A DNA stretch of 64,000 nucleotides, taken from the NCBI GenBank assembly GCA_002701395.1, contig NZVC01000050.1:39955-103954 (forward strand), given 5' to 3'. Below, in pieces: positions 16,015-25,844 of the stretch. Position 1 is the first letter of the stretch. Each line of letters opens with the position of its first letter. Origin of the DNA: Maritimibacter sp. (GTDB lineage: Bacteria > Pseudomonadota > Alphaproteobacteria > Rhodobacterales > Rhodobacteraceae). The translations under genes were made by a program, and so were the position numbers. A model generated the notes under the pieces. It searched no databases. It worked only from the letters and a program-made list of their open reading frames with translations, and was not told the origin of the DNA.

Positions 16015-18426
16015 TCAGTGCGCGATCGCGCCCGGTGCCCCGGCGGTCGGGTTCATCGCCGCGCGGGCTGCGGCGGCCTCTTCCTCGGCCTCCTCGTCCC
16101 ACTCGATCGGCTCGGGCTTGCGCACCAGCGCATGTTCCAGAACCTGTTGCACGGTCTCGACCGGAACGATGGTCAGGCCTTCCTTCACGTTGTCCGGAAT
16201 CTCGGCCAGGTCCTTCTCGTTCTCCTTGGGGATCAGCACCTTGGTGATGCCGCCCCGCAAAGCCGCGAGAAGCTTCTCTTTCAGGCCGCCGATCGGCAGG
16301 ACGTGTCCGCGCAGCGTGACCTCGCCGGTCATGGCGATGTCCTTGCGGACCGGGATCTGCGTCAGGACCGACACGATGGACGTCACCATCGCGATACCGG
16401 CCGACGGGCCATCCTTGGGCGTCGCGCCTTCCGGCACGTGCACGTGGATGTCCATCCGGTCGAACCGCGGCGGCTTGACCCCGATCGAAGGCGCGATGGC
16501 GCGAACGTAAGACGAAGCCGCATCGATCGACTCCTTCATCACGTCGCCCAGCTTGCCCGTCGTCTTCATCCGGCCCTTGCCCGGCAAGCGCAGCGCCTCG
16601 ATGGACAGCAGGTCGCCGCCCACGCTGGTCCACGCCAGCCCGGTGACAACGCCGATCTGGTCTTCCTGTTCGGCCAGGCCATAGCGGAATTTCTTCACGC
16701 CCAGGAAGTCGCCGAGGTTGTCCGAGGTCACGCGGACCGTCTCGACCTCTTTCTTGATCAGCTTGGTCACCGCCTTGCGGCAGATCTTGGCCAGCTCGCG
16801 CTCCAGGTTCCGCACGCCCGCCTCGCGGGTGTAGTAGCGGATGATGTCCTGAATGCCCTCGTCGGCCATCTCGAACTCGGACGCGCGCAGACCGTGGTTC
16901 TTGATCTGCTTCGGCAGCAGGTGCTGCTTGGCGATCTCGGTCTTCTCGTCCTCGGTGTAGCCGGCCAGCGGGATGATCTCCATCCGGTCAAGCAGCGGTC
17001 CGGGCATGTTGTAGCTGTTCGACGTGGTCAGGAACATCACGTTCGACAGGTCGTATTCCACTTCAAGATAGTGGTCGACGAAGGTCGAGTTCTGTTCCGG
17101 ATCAAGCACTTCCAGCATGGCAGAGGCCGGGTCGCCACGGAAGTCCTGCCCCATCTTGTCGATCTCGTCGAGCAGGATAAGCGGGTTCGTGGTCTTGGCC
17201 TTCTTCAGCGCCTGGATGATCTTGCCCGGCATCGAGCCGATATAGGTCCGGCGGTGGCCGCGGATCTCAGATTCATCGCGAACGCCGCCAAGGCTGATGC
17301 GGATGAACTCGCGCCCCGTGGCCTTCGCCACCGACCGCCCCAACGAGGTCTTGCCGACGCCCGGCGGGCCGACGAGGCACATGATCGGCCCCTTCAGCTT
17401 TTTCGAGCGTTGCTGCACCGCAAGGTACTCGACGATGCGTTCCTTGACCTTCTCAAGGCCGTAATGGTCGTTATCGAGAATGTCCTCGGCGCGGCCGAGA
17501 TCCTTCTTCACGCGAGACTTGGTGCCCCACGGGATCGACAGCATCCAGTCAAGGTAGTTGCGGACGACGGTCGCCTCGGCGGACATCGGCGACATCGACT
17601 TGAGTTTCTTCAACTCAGCCTCGGCCTTCTCCTTGGCTTCCTTCGAGAACTTGGTCGCCGCGATCTTCTCTTCAAGTTCGGCGATTTCGTTCGCACCGTC
17701 GTCGCCATCGCCAAGTTCCTTCTGAATGGCCTTCATCTGCTCATTCAGATAGTATTCGCGCTGGGTGCGCTCCATCTGCGACTTGACGCGAGTCTTGATC
17801 TTCTTCTCGACCTGCAGGACCGACATTTCGCCCTGCATCAGGCCATAGATCTTCTCCAGCCGCTCGGCGACGGACAGGGTTTCCAGAAGCTCCTGCTTCT
17901 GGGCGACCTCGACGCCAAGGTGACCAGCCACAAGGTCGGCCAGCTTCTGGGGTTCGCGCGTTTCCGCAACGGCGCCCAAAGCTTCCTCGGGGATGTTCTT
18001 CTTGACCTTCGCATAGCGTTCGAAGTCCTCGGCGACGGATTTCACCAGTGCGGTGACCGTGGCCTCGTCACCGTCGACCTCGTCCAGAGGTTCGGCGTGG
18101 GCTTCGAAGAAGTTCTCATTATCGACATAGTCGCTGATGCGGACGCGGCTGCGGCCCTCGACAAGGACCTTCACGGTTCCGTCGGGCAGCTTCAGCAGTT
18201 GCAGCACGTTGGCCAGCACGCCGACTTCGAAGATGCCTTCGGGGGTCGGGTCGTCGACCGAGGGGTCGATCTGGCTGGACAGCAGAATCTGCTTGTCGTC
18301 CTGCATCACCTCTTCCAGCGCGCGAACCGATTTCTCGCGGCCCACGAAGAGCGGCACGATCATGTGGGGGAACACCACGATGTCGCGCAGCGGCAGGACA
18401 GGGTAGGACGGAAATTGTTCAGACAT
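16015..18426 (-). CDS. lon: ATP-dependent protease La (Lon)
   Basis: Lon is the homo-oligomeric cytosolic AAA+ protease that degrades misfolded and short-lived regulatory proteins. The 803-residue product shows the LON N-domain ([20 protein letters not shown]), a coiled region near residues 190-290, Walker [14 protein letters not shown], Walker [12 protein letters not shown] and the Ser-Lys dyad of the protease domain in [12 protein letters not shown] and [14 protein letters not shown]. It ends with an acidic, Ala-rich tail. ATG 18426 gives the family N-terminus [10 protein letters not shown] and follows GGAAAG. It sits upstream of the HU-like gene; in other bacteria HU proteins are Lon substrates, but a link here is not shown. 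Confidence 0.97.
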   Translation of the reverse strand: MSEQFPSYPVLPLRDIVVFPHMIVPLFVGREKSVRALEEVMQDDKQILLSSQIDPSVDDPTPEGIFEVGVLANVLQLLKLPDGTVKVLVEGRSRVRISDYVDNENFFEAHAEPLDEVDGDEATVTALVKSVAEDFERYAKVKKNIPEEALGAVAETREPQKLADLVAGHLGVEVAQKQELLETLSVAERLEKIYGLMQGEMSVLQVEKKIKTRVKSQMERTQREYYLNEQMKAIQKELGDGDDGANEIAELEEKIAATKFSKEAKEKAEAELKKLKSMSPMSAEATVVRNYLDWMLSIPWGTKSRVKKDLGRAEDILDNDHYGLEKVKERIVEYLAVQQRSKKLKGPIMCLVGPPGVGKTSLGRSVAKATGREFIRISLGGVRDESEIRGHRRTYIGSMPGKIIQALKKAKTTNPLILLDEIDKMGQDFRGDPASAMLEVLDPEQNSTFVDHYLEVEYDLSNVMFLTTSNSYNMPGPLLDRMEIIPLAGYTEDEKTEIAKQHLLPKQIKNHGLRASEFEMADEGIQDIIRYYTREAGVRNLERELAKICRKAVTKLIKKEVETVRVTSDNLGDFLGVKKFRYGLAEQEDQIGVVTGLAWTSVGGDLLSIEALRLPGKGRMKTTGKLGDVMKESIDAASSYVRAIAPSIGVKPPRFDRMDIHVHVPEGATPKDGPSAGIAMVTSIVSVLTQIPVRKDIAMTGEVTLRGHVLPIGGLKEKLLAALRGGITKVLIPKENEKDLAEIPDNVKEGLTIVPVETVQQVLEHALVRKPEPIEWDEEAEEEAAAARAAMNPTAGAPGAIAH

Positions 18427-18636
18427 GCTCTTTCCTTGCTCTGGCAAGATGGCGCCGGCCCCGTTTCTCGGCAGCGCTTGGCCATCTCCGGTCTTGGCCT
18501 CTGGATTTGGGGGTTCTCCCCCTCTTGTTCAACCACACCGGCATTGCGTTGAGGCACTGTGCCTGTCCCTGCCCGGTTGAGCAAGGGCGGTCTTGCGGGT
18601 GGCGCAACGCCCTATACGCCGCGTCACCCTTATTTG

Positions 18637-19725
18637 CTAGGCCGCATCCAGCGTGGGATAGTCGGTGAACCCCTTGGCACCGCCGCCATAATAGGTGTCG
18701 CGGTCGCCGTCGTTCAGGGGGGCGCCCGTCTCCAATCGCTTCACGAGATCGGGATTGGAAATGAACGGGCGACCGAAGGCCACAAGGTCCGCCGCGCCGC
18801 TGTCCACGGCCTGCTTCGCAAGGTCACGATCGTAGCCATTGTTGCCCATGTACGCGCCGTCGAACAGCTGGCGCAGCTTGGCGATGCTTTGCCCCTCGTC
18901 CAGCTCGCGGCTGCCGCCGGTCGCGCCCTCGACCATGTGAAGATAGGCAAGGCCGAACGGGTTCAGCTTCGGGATCAGGTATTCGAAGGTTTCCATCGGG
19001 TCGGCGTCGTCGATGCCGTTCGCGGGGCTGAACGGCGACAGGCGCAAACCGGTCTTACCGCCGCCGATGGCGTGGGTGACCGCCTCGACCACGTCCAGCA
19101 GCAGGCGGGCGCGGTTCTCAGCCGAGCCGCCGAAAGCGTCGTCGCGCGTGTTCGCGCCGGTTTTCAGGAACTGGTCCAGCAGGTAGCCGTTGGCACCGTG
19201 GATCTCGACCCCGTCGAACCCGGCCTGCATGGCCATATGCGCGGCGTGGCGGAAATCGTCGATCACCCGAGGCAGTTCCTCTAACGCCAGCGCGCGCGGT
19301 TCAGAGGTGTCCTCGAACCCGTTGGCGGTGAAGGTCTTCACGTCGGCGGCGATGGCCGACGGCGCCACGGGTTTCTGACCGTTGGGCTGCAAAGAGGTGT
19401 GGCTGATCCGTCCGACGTGCCACAGCTGCACGACGATCTTGCCACCTTCGGCGTGCACCGCATCGGTGACCTTCTTCCACGCCTTGGCCTGTGCCTCGGT
19501 GTGGATGCCCGGGGTGCTGATATAGCCCTTGCCTTCGGGGCTGATTTGCGTGGCCTCGGTGATGATCAGGCCCGCCCCGGCGCGCTGGCGGTAGTACTCG
19601 ACATGCAGGTCGTTGACCTCGCCGGTGTCGTTGTCGGCCCGGTTGCGGGTCAGCGGCGCCATGACGACACGGTTCTTCAGATGCAGGTCGCCCGCGTCGA
19701 AGGGCTCAAAAAGCGGATGGGACAT
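18637..19725 (-). CDS. Old Yellow Enzyme-type NADH:flavin oxidoreductase
   Basis: This 362-residue FMN enzyme of the OYE family reduces activated C=C bonds (N-ethylmaleimide, enones, nitro compounds) with NAD(P)H. Motifs: start MSHPLFEPFDAGDLHLKNRV, VMAPLTRNRAD, the active-site VQLWHVGRISH, GFDGVEIHGANGYLLDQFL, NTRDDAFGGSAENRARL, and LVAFGRPFISNPDLV for phosphate binding. Length and order fit the bacterial XenA/NemA-like class; I leave the symbol blank because subtypes overlap. The ATG follows CAGGAGACACCT. It is a single gene, 210 bases upstream of nothing in operon with lon (both minus). Likely an electrophile-detoxifying reductase. Confidence 0.93.
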   Translation of the reverse strand: MSHPLFEPFDAGDLHLKNRVVMAPLTRNRADNDTGEVNDLHVEYYRQRAGAGLIITEATQISPEGKGYISTPGIHTEAQAKAWKKVTDAVHAEGGKIVVQLWHVGRISHTSLQPNGQKPVAPSAIAADVKTFTANGFEDTSEPRALALEELPRVIDDFRHAAHMAMQAGFDGVEIHGANGYLLDQFLKTGANTRDDAFGGSAENRARLLLDVVEAVTHAIGGGKTGLRLSPFSPANGIDDADPMETFEYLIPKLNPFGLAYLHMVEGATGGSRELDEGQSIAKLRQLFDGAYMGNNGYDRDLAKQAVDSGAADLVAFGRPFISNPDLVKRLETGAPLNDGDRDTYYGGGAKGFTDYPTLDAA

Positions 19726-19950
19726 GAGGTGTCTCCTGGGATTTCGTCTGCTGATGCGAGCTATGGCGGCTGCCGTCTTCTGCAACCCCAGCACCGTACG
19801 CGGCCCATCGCGGGCGCAGCGCCGTAAAGTGCAACCGATTGGAAACGATAGCCTTTCCTCACCAAGCCGCCCGGTGCGTGCATACCGGGCAATCGCCCGC
19901 CGCAGTGGGGCGGGCCCGCACGCCGCCGCGATACAGCTGCATAAAACGCA

Positions 19951-19977
19951 AAAGGCCCGCACAGGATGCGGGCCTTT
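19951..19977 (-). terminator. Bidirectional intrinsic terminator after the VPLPA-CTERM gene
   Basis: GGCCCGCA-TCCTG-TGCGGGCC on the minus strand, 26 bases past the stop codon, followed by TTTTGCGTTTT; the other strand also has a T-run. The 225 bases beyond it, up to the OYE gene, hold no gene I can support. Confidence 0.85.
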
Positions 19978-20000
19978 CTTAACTGTTCAGGTCTGGCGCG

Positions 20001-20717
20001 TCAGGCGGCCTTGCGGCGGCGGCGCAGGGCGGCAAAGCCCAGCAGGCCCGCAGCCAGCAGCGGCGCAGAGGCCGGAAGCGGAACCGCCGCGACGTTGGTC
20101 GCCTTCTCGATCTCGGATACTTTCATGCCCGCGATCATGAAGCTGTCGCGCTGCGTGCCGAAGTACGGCAGGCGGAACTTGTCAGCACCAAAGCTGATCG
20201 ACGTGCCGGTCAGACCGGTCAGGCTGTACGGGCTTTTGCGCAGGATCAGCTGGTCCTTCGCAACGACCTTGCCGTCGACGAACAGGTCGAACGTGGGGCC
20301 GACCGGCCCGCCAAGGCGCTTGAACAGCACCTCGTCGAACGCGACTTCCTTGTCGAAGGTCAGCGTGATCAGCTCGCCAAAGGAAAACGGCAGCCCGCCG
20401 ATCCCGGCGGTCCGGCGCAGGCCGAACGCACCGCCGACGCCAAGGCCGACCTTGGTTTCCGTCACCTCGCTGAAGCACAGCGCGATGGATTTGCAGTCGG
20501 TGGTCACGATCGTCTCTGTCCCACCAAGGGTGGAATAGATCCCGGCGGTCGCCTTGACGGTCAATCCGTCGACGGTCATGCCAAAATTACCGTCCCACGC
20601 GTTCATGCCGCGATTGCCCAGCGTCGGGTTGCGGAAATCGAACACAGTGGTTGCCGACGCTGCGCCTGCCGCAAGACAGAGAACCGCAGCCGTCAGGCCG
20701 TTCTTGAAGATACCCAA
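20001..20717 (-). CDS. VPLPA-CTERM sorting-domain surface/secreted protein
   Basis: The 238-residue product has a signal peptide (KNGLTAAVLCLAAGAASA) and ends with VPLPASAPLLAAGLLGFAALRRRRKAA in three pieces: the VPLPA motif, a hydrophobic helix and an Arg/Lys tail, the hallmark of PEP-CTERM-like proteins sorted by exosortase XrtD. The middle is a beta-rich domain (TVFDFRNPTLGNRGMNAWDG, KVAFDEVLFKRLGG, TFDLFVDGKVV) resembling surface sandwich domains. I take TTG 20717 as the start because GGAGG lies 7 bases before it; an upstream ATG would prepend an uncharged stretch with no ribosome site. No exosortase gene is in the window. Function is otherwise unknown. Confidence 0.85.
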   Translation of the reverse strand: MGIFKNGLTAAVLCLAAGAASATTVFDFRNPTLGNRGMNAWDGNFGMTVDGLTVKATAGIYSTLGGTETIVTTDCKSIALCFSEVTETKVGLGVGGAFGLRRTAGIGGLPFSFGELITLTFDKEVAFDEVLFKRLGGPVGPTFDLFVDGKVVAKDQLILRKSPYSLTGLTGTSISFGADKFRLPYFGTQRDSFMIAGMKVSEIEKATNVAAVPLPASAPLLAAGLLGFAALRRRRKAA

Positions 20718-20870
20718 AATAGAGCCTCCTATAGCCCTGCTCGTTATTATTAAGGGTTTACCTACCACACCTTGATTGTCTCTGAAATAGAAACCATGCT
20801 GCGCCCGCCAAATACGCGCGCAGATTGAAACGCGAACAATGACAGAACGTTAGCGCCGGCGAAACGGGCC

Positions 20871-21992
20871 TCAGATCGGTTCGATGTCGCCCTTGGCGCG
20901 TTCGGCGTGGAAGGTTTCTTCCCATGCGTCAAACCGGGCCTCGGCGATGGCGCCCCGCATCCCGTCCATCAGTTCCTGGAAGTAGTGCAGGTTGTGCCAT
21001 GTCAGCAGCATCGAGCTGATGATCTCCTGCGACCGGAAGACGTGGTGCAGATAGGCGCGGGAATAGTTGCTGCAGGCGGGACAGGCGCACTGTTCATCCA
21101 GCGGTCGCGGGTCGTCCTGATGGCGCGCGTTCTTGATGTTCACCACACCGCGCCGCGTGAACGCCTGCCCGGTCCGGCCCGACCGAGACGGCAGCACGCA
21201 GTCCATCATGTCGACCCCGCGCTTCACCGCGCCGACGATGTCGTCGGGCTTGCCGACGCCCATCAGGTATCGCGGTCGATCCTCGGGCAGCATACCGGGC
21301 GCATAGTCCAGCACGCCGAACATCGCCTCTTGCCCTTCGCCCACGGCGAGACCGCCGATGGCGTAGCCGTCGAACCCGATCCGGGTCAGCGCCTCGGCGC
21401 TTTCCTCGCGCAGGTCGCGGGTGACGCCGCCCTGCTGGATGCCGAACAGCGCGTGGCCCGGCCGGTCACCGAACGCGTCCCGCGACCGTTGCGCCCAGCG
21501 CATCGACAATCGCATGGACTCGGCCACGCGCGCATCGTCGGCGGGCAGCGCCGGGCATTCGTCGAAACACATCACGATGTCCGACCCCAGAAGCTTCTGG
21601 ATCTCCATCGACCGTTCCGGCGTCAGCTCGTGCTTCGAGCCGTCGATGTGGCTTCGGAACGTCACGCCCTTCTCGGTCAGCTTGCGCAACTCGGCAAGGC
21701 TCATGACCTGAAACCCGCCCGAGTCCGTCAGGATGGGCCGGTCCCAGTTCATGAACTTGTGCAGCCCGCCCAGACGGTGAATCCGCTCGGCGCCGGGGCG
21801 CAGCATCAGGTGATAGGTATTGCCCAGCAGGATGTCGGCCCCGGTGGCGCGGACGCTTTCGGGCATCATCGCCTTGACCGTGGCGGCGGTCCCGACGGGC
21901 ATGAAGGCGGGTGTGCGAATCTCGCCCCGCGGGGTGCGGATCACGCCGGTGCGGGCGGTGCCGTCGGTGGCTTGCAGATCAAACGAAAACAT
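20871..21992 (-). CDS. tgt: tRNA-guanine transglycosylase (queuine insertion)
   Basis: Tgt exchanges guanine-34 of GUN-anticodon tRNAs (such as tRNA-Asp in this window) for the queuosine precursor preQ1. The 373-residue TIM-barrel protein starts [20 protein letters not shown] and carries [40 protein letters not shown] with a catalytic Asp, [30 protein letters not shown] with the nucleophile Asp, and the zinc site [17 protein letters not shown]. Length is typical. ATG 21992 was preferred to an upstream in-frame ATG eight codons earlier because the family begins here. Confidence 0.97.
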   Translation of the reverse strand: MFSFDLQATDGTARTGVIRTPRGEIRTPAFMPVGTAATVKAMMPESVRATGADILLGNTYHLMLRPGAERIHRLGGLHKFMNWDRPILTDSGGFQVMSLAELRKLTEKGVTFRSHIDGSKHELTPERSMEIQKLLGSDIVMCFDECPALPADDARVAESMRLSMRWAQRSRDAFGDRPGHALFGIQQGGVTRDLREESAEALTRIGFDGYAIGGLAVGEGQEAMFGVLDYAPGMLPEDRPRYLMGVGKPDDIVGAVKRGVDMMDCVLPSRSGRTGQAFTRRGVVNIKNARHQDDPRPLDEQCACPACSNYSRAYLHHVFRSQEIISSMLLTWHNLHYFQELMDGMRGAIAEARFDAWEETFHAERAKGDIEPI

Positions 21993-22046
21993 GCGCCGGG
22001 GCTTATCCCGGCGCATGGGTCTTGCCTAGGGCAAATGCAGTGCGGG

Positions 22047-22394
22047 TCAGGAGCTGAACAGCACCTCGAAGCCGCCCCACATCATGCGCATCCCGTCGAA
22101 CGGCATCTCCATCCCGTCCATCTCGGGGTCCTGCATCATCTTTTCCCACGCCGCTTGATAGGTTTCCTGATCCGGCCAGACGATCCAAGAGAACACGACC
22201 GCCTCCCCCTCTTCCAGCTTCACGGCCTTCGGAAACGAGGTCACCTTGCCGTCCTGCACGTCCGAGGCCCAGTTTTCCTGCATCGACAGGGCGCCGTACC
22301 GTTTGAACATGGACCAGCCCTTTTCCGCCATCTCGCGATAGGCATCCTTGTTCGCCTCTGGCACGGCCAGCATGAACCCTTGCACGTAGCTCAT
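22047..22394 (-). CDS. DUF1428 family protein
   Basis: This 115-residue protein fits DUF1428, a small family with a dimeric alpha-beta barrel fold: MSYVQGFMLAVPEANKDAYR, WSMFKRYGALSMQENWASDV, VVFSWIVWPDQETYQAAWEK and the Met-rich MEMPFDGMRMMWGGFEVLF. The catalytic or binding role of the family is unknown to me. The ATG has GGGAGACGACG before it. It lies upstream of tgt on the same strand with 54 bases between and is divergent from sufT, sharing a 160-base promoter region with a 12-base dyad GTTGACCTCAAC at 22446-22457. Confidence 0.9.
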   Translation of the reverse strand: MSYVQGFMLAVPEANKDAYREMAEKGWSMFKRYGALSMQENWASDVQDGKVTSFPKAVKLEEGEAVVFSWIVWPDQETYQAAWEKMMQDPEMDGMEMPFDGMRMMWGGFEVLFSS

Positions 22395-22557
22395 CGTCGT
22401 CTCCCTGTTCGATTGCTTTGCCGGATCAGCGTGCCAGTGATTTACGTTGACCTCAACTTATTTCATCGGACGATCCGAAGATAGGCAACGTGCTGCCGGG
22501 GTTTACGCCCCCGGGGAGTATCCTTATATATTCGGTCGGAATAGACAGGGAAATCCC

Positions 22558-22917
22558 ATGCCCGATACCGCACCGATGGAGGGGCAGCCCCTCATTCAGC
22601 CCTCCAGCACCGATCACGAGCTTTACGACAGCATCGTGGACGCCTGCCGCACGGTCTACGACCCGGAGATTCCGGTGAACATCTACGATCTGGGCCTTGT
22701 GTACACGATCGAGATTTCGGACGAGAACGACGTTAAGGTCATCATGACCCTGACCGCGCCCGGCTGTCCCGTCGCGGGCGAAATGCCGGGCTGGATCGCC
22801 GATGCGGTCGGCCCGCTGCCCGGCGTGAAAAGCATCGACGTCGAGATCACGTGGGACCCGCCGTGGGGCATGGACATGATGTCCGACGAGGCCCGTCTGG
22901 AACTGGGCTTCATGTAA
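22558..22917 (+). CDS. sufT: SufT/MIP18-type Fe-S assembly factor (DUF59)
   Basis: This 119-residue protein is a DUF59 (MIP18/PaaD-like) domain: DACRTVYDPEIPVNIYDLGL, VKVIMTLTAPGCPVAGEMPG with the conserved Cys, and VEITWDPPWGMDMMSDEARL at the end. SufT-type members help mature Fe-S proteins, especially when demand is high. ATG 22558 follows AGGGAAATCCC. It stands alone on the plus strand, 70 bases before a mechanosensitive channel gene, without the sufBCDS genes near by. The paralogous PaaD from phenylacetate degradation is excluded by length and lack of a zinc-ribbon tail. An A-type carrier is found later at 28318. Confidence 0.92.
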   Translation: MPDTAPMEGQPLIQPSSTDHELYDSIVDACRTVYDPEIPVNIYDLGLVYTIEISDENDVKVIMTLTAPGCPVAGEMPGWIADAVGPLPGVKSIDVEITWDPPWGMDMMSDEARLELGFM

Positions 22918-22987
22918 TCAAGCCCGCCGCGCGGGCAGCAAATCAGACCGGGCCGGAACCTTTTCCGCGCTGCGGCGTTCGAGCTTC

Positions 22988-24649
22988 ATGGTTTCGAGCG
23001 CCTTTGCCCGCCTAGTCGCCGCTGTCTTGCTGGCCCTGACCTTCTGCGCCCCCTTGGCCGCGCAGGAGCAGTCCGACAACGTCTTCCCCCTAGAAGTCCT
23101 GAACGAAGGACTGCCAGAGCCTGCTGGCACCATCGACCGATCGACACCTCGGGGCACGCTTGAAACGCTGCTTCAGGCGGCCGAAGACGAGCGGTGGGTC
23201 GATGCCGCGCACCTACTGAACCTGAACGGCGTCGACGTGGACGAGCAAGCCTCTTACGGGGCCGAGCTTGCGATGATGCTGGAAGCGGTGATCGACCGCA
23301 AAGCGGTGATCAACTGGACCGACTTGATCGACCGTCCCGACGCGCTGGATGCCAATGAAAGCACCAACAGCGCCACGGCGGGCATGACCCGGCGATCCAT
23401 CCTGCTGTGGACCTTGCCACTGGACAGCCGTCCCGCCTCGCTGCGGCTGGAACGGGTGCAGGTCGGTGACGAAGACCCGGTCTGGATCTTCCCGTCGCAG
23501 ACCGTCCAGAACATCGGCGCGCTTTATGCGATCTACGGTCCGTCGCAGCTGGAACAGGCCTTCCCGGATTTCGTGAAACAGAAGGTCGCCCTTGGCCTGA
23601 TGTTGTGGGAACTGATCGGGCTCCCGCTGTTGCTTGCGGCAGCCGTCATCGTCGGGCTGATGGTGCGATACGCGCTGGACTTCGCATCGCGCCGCGCCAA
23701 GACGAAGACGATGACCGACGTTCTGCGGGCGATCCGCGGCCCGGCCATCTTCGGAACCGTCGTGACCCTGATGGCCTTTGCCACGACGCGGCTGTTCGTG
23801 TTCTCGGGGCGGATCGACACGATCCTGAACCCCATCATCACGCTGGGCATCGCCGCCAGCATCCTTTGGCTTATCGTGAACGCCATCGACGCGGTGCTGG
23901 ACCGGCTGGTGATCTCTGCCTCTGACACGCTGTCTCACCGCCAGCAGCAGGAACAGCGCGCGATGGCCACCAAGGTCGCCGCCGGGCGCCGGGCACTGAT
24001 CGTCGTCTTCGTCGCCACCGCCTTCGGCATCGCGCTCAGTTCGACCACGCTGTACCAGAACCTTGGCCTGTCGCTGATCGGGACCGCTGGCGCCCTGACG
24101 CTGGTCTTCGGCTTCGCCGCCCGCCGGGTGCTGGGGAACATCATGGCGTCGCTGCAGATCGCGATGAACCAGTCCGCCCGGATCGGCGACCGGATCGTCT
24201 ACAAGGACCACCTGTGCCACGTCGAACGCATCAACTTCACCTACGTGCAGTTGCGCGACTGGGACGGCACCCGGCTGGTGGTGCCGGTGGAAGAGTTCCT
24301 GTCCGAACCGTTCGAGAACTGGACGATGCAAGAGCCCGAGATGCTGCGGGTGATCAAGCTCAAGCTGGCGCACGGTGCCGATGTGGACCGCCTGCGCACG
24401 GCGTTCGACAAGGTCGTCGCGGATCTCGATCAGGACGAACTGGCCAACCTGGATGAGGTGTCGGTCCGCGTGGCCGATCAGGACGTCTTCGGCAAAGAGG
24501 TCTGGTTCTGCCTGCCCTGCGCCGATCCCAACACGTCTTGGGATATGGCCTGTATCGCGCGCGAGAAGATCATCGCCGCCGCCGCCGAGCTTGAAGACTC
24601 GGACGACAACCGCATGTTCCCCGAGGCGAACCCGGCCGAGGCCGCCTGA
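22988..24649 (+). CDS. MscS-family mechanosensitive ion channel
   Basis: The 553-residue product has a signal peptide or first helix (FARLVAAVLLALTFCAPLAA), a periplasmic domain of about 170 residues, then several membrane helices (LLLAAAVIVGLMVRYALDF, AIFGTVVTLMAFATTRLFVF, LIVVFVATAFGIALS) and the MscS pore region and beta domain (LSLIGTAGALTLVFGFAARR, QSARIGDRIVYKDHLCHVER, WDGTRLVVPVEEFLSEPFEN). Such channels open under membrane tension and release solutes on hypo-osmotic shock. The large N-terminal domain makes it a long subtype rather than minimal MscS. ATG 22988 lies 70 bases after sufT; cotranscription is possible. Confidence 0.92.
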   Translation: MVSSAFARLVAAVLLALTFCAPLAAQEQSDNVFPLEVLNEGLPEPAGTIDRSTPRGTLETLLQAAEDERWVDAAHLLNLNGVDVDEQASYGAELAMMLEAVIDRKAVINWTDLIDRPDALDANESTNSATAGMTRRSILLWTLPLDSRPASLRLERVQVGDEDPVWIFPSQTVQNIGALYAIYGPSQLEQAFPDFVKQKVALGLMLWELIGLPLLLAAAVIVGLMVRYALDFASRRAKTKTMTDVLRAIRGPAIFGTVVTLMAFATTRLFVFSGRIDTILNPIITLGIAASILWLIVNAIDAVLDRLVISASDTLSHRQQQEQRAMATKVAAGRRALIVVFVATAFGIALSSTTLYQNLGLSLIGTAGALTLVFGFAARRVLGNIMASLQIAMNQSARIGDRIVYKDHLCHVERINFTYVQLRDWDGTRLVVPVEEFLSEPFENWTMQEPEMLRVIKLKLAHGADVDRLRTAFDKVVADLDQDELANLDEVSVRVADQDVFGKEVWFCLPCADPNTSWDMACIAREKIIAAAAELEDSDDNRMFPEANPAEAA

Positions 24650-24661
24650 CGCACACCGGCT

Positions 24662-25555
24662 TCACGCCGCCCGCTTGGCGTTGGCGTCGATAGCCGCGAC
24701 GATCCGGTTCCAGAAGGCCGGCGGCAGATCGTGGCCCATCCCCTCGATCAGCAGGAACTCAGCCCCCGGAACCGAGCCAGTAGTGTCCGCCCCACAGGCC
24801 GGCGGAATCAACGGATCGTTAGCGCCGTGGATGACAAGCGTGGGCGCGCGAACGGTCGCCAACCGCGCGCGGCGATCCCCGGCCATGACCATCGCCGCAA
24901 TCTGACGCCCATACCCCGCCGGGTCGTGCGCGCGGCGGGCTTCTTCCAGCGCCAGCGTCCCTTGCGCCTCGGCGTCGAAAGGCGCCCCGCTTCCCGCGAT
25001 ACAACGCGCGAAGGCAATGCTTACCTCGGCGAAGCCCTCGGGGTCCGTCACCGGGTCGGGCCGAGGGCGCTGCATCAGCGCCATCACCTCGGGCGCGGCT
25101 TGCGGAAGGTCGGGATTGCCGGTGCTCGACATGATCGACACCAACGAGCGGACCCGCCCAGGATACTCCGCCGCCATGCACTGCGCGATCATGCCCCCCA
25201 TCGACCGCCCCACCACATGCGCCCGCTCTATGCCCAGCGCATCCAAAAGCCCCACGGCATCCGCCGTCATGTCCAGCAACGTATAGGGCACCTCGGGCCG
25301 GACGCCTGCCATCAGCGACGCCGCCAGCGCCCCGAAATCCGGCGACGGCAGGTCGCCCAGATGCGTGGACAGCCCGGCGTCGCGATTGTCGAACCGGATG
25401 ACGCGATAGCCGCACGCCGCAAGCGCCCGGCAGAAGCCGTCGTCCCATCGGATCATCTGCGTTCCAAGCCCGGAAATCAGCAGCATCGGCGCGGCGTCCG
25501 CAGCCCCAAAGGTCTCGAACGCGATCGCGATACCATTCGCGGTGACAGTATCCAT
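24662..25555 (-). CDS. Alpha/beta-fold hydrolase
   Basis: This 297-residue hydrolase begins MDTVTANGIAIAFETFGAAD and shows the oxyanion loop LLISGLGTQMIRWD, RFDNRDAGLSTHLG, the nucleophile elbow VVGRSMGGMIAQ (Ser in GRSMG), the acid Asp in VIHGANDPLIPP and the His in IEGMGHDLPPAFW. These match the aclacinomycin-methylesterase/3-oxoadipate enol-lactonase-like group, but the substrate is unknown. ATG 25555 follows AAAGGATCAGCCGC. Its promoter region carries two ACCCGGGT palindromes at 25591-25624 that look like a repressor site. It is convergent with the MscS gene. Confidence 0.92.
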   Translation of the reverse strand: MDTVTANGIAIAFETFGAADAAPMLLISGLGTQMIRWDDGFCRALAACGYRVIRFDNRDAGLSTHLGDLPSPDFGALAASLMAGVRPEVPYTLLDMTADAVGLLDALGIERAHVVGRSMGGMIAQCMAAEYPGRVRSLVSIMSSTGNPDLPQAAPEVMALMQRPRPDPVTDPEGFAEVSIAFARCIAGSGAPFDAEAQGTLALEEARRAHDPAGYGRQIAAMVMAGDRRARLATVRAPTLVIHGANDPLIPPACGADTTGSVPGAEFLLIEGMGHDLPPAFWNRIVAAIDANAKRAA

Positions 25556-25586
25556 GCGGCTGATCCTTTCCGGTTGCAGCACGAAT

Positions 25587-25844
25587 TTATACCCGGGTCA
25601 AATTACTGTCAATAACACCCGGGTAATATGTCCTGCCATGCGGAGGTCCACCCACGTCCCCGCGCGGACCACGCCACCGCCGCCCGAACACGGCGGCTTG
25701 CAGACGCAGGAGGGCTCGGCGCCGCCGCCACTTGCGGTGGCTGGCGATCCTTGCCTCGATCTTGATGCGCTCTGGGCGCACCGGGGTCTCGGCGGCAGAC
25801 TGGGTCATGCGGCTGACAAGCAGGTATTGGTCGGCAGATAGCAT
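25587..25844 (-). CDS. Possible small protein, 85 residues, upstream of the hydrolase
   Basis: The minus-strand frame starts at ATG 25844 directly after an excellent GGAGGCGCAA ribosome site and begins MLSADQYLLVSRMTQSAAET; later it becomes very Arg-rich (HRKWRRRRALLRLQAAVFGR) and runs through the operator-like dyads near the hydrolase promoter. I know no family for it. The good ribosome site argues for translation; the overlap with the regulatory region and biased tail argue against. Confidence 0.35.
   Translation of the reverse strand: MLSADQYLLVSRMTQSAAETPVRPERIKIEARIASHRKWRRRRALLRLQAAVFGRRWRGPRGDVGGPPHGRTYYPGVIDSNLTRV
25591..25624. promoter_or_regulatory. Twin ACCCGGGT palindromes in the hydrolase promoter
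   Basis: Two identical perfect palindromes ACCCGGGT lie at 25591-25598 and 25617-25624, 26 bases apart, and enclose a minus-strand TTGACA-like hexamer. They begin 36 bases upstream of the hydrolase start codon. The arrangement suggests a dimeric repressor (for instance TetR-type) site; the regulator is not identified. Confidence 0.55.

Noticed and set aside
16018-18552. Plus-strand frame of 844 codons opposite lon
   Set aside because: It is the antisense shadow of a clear Lon protease; its product is rich in Arg, His and Leu with no family, as expected for reversed high-GC codons.
22446-22457. GTTGACCTCAAC as a MerR/SoxR operator between DUF1428 and sufT
   Set aside because: It is a short 5-2-5 repeat without the full 18-base SoxR pattern and no MerR gene is adjacent; too weak to list as a site.
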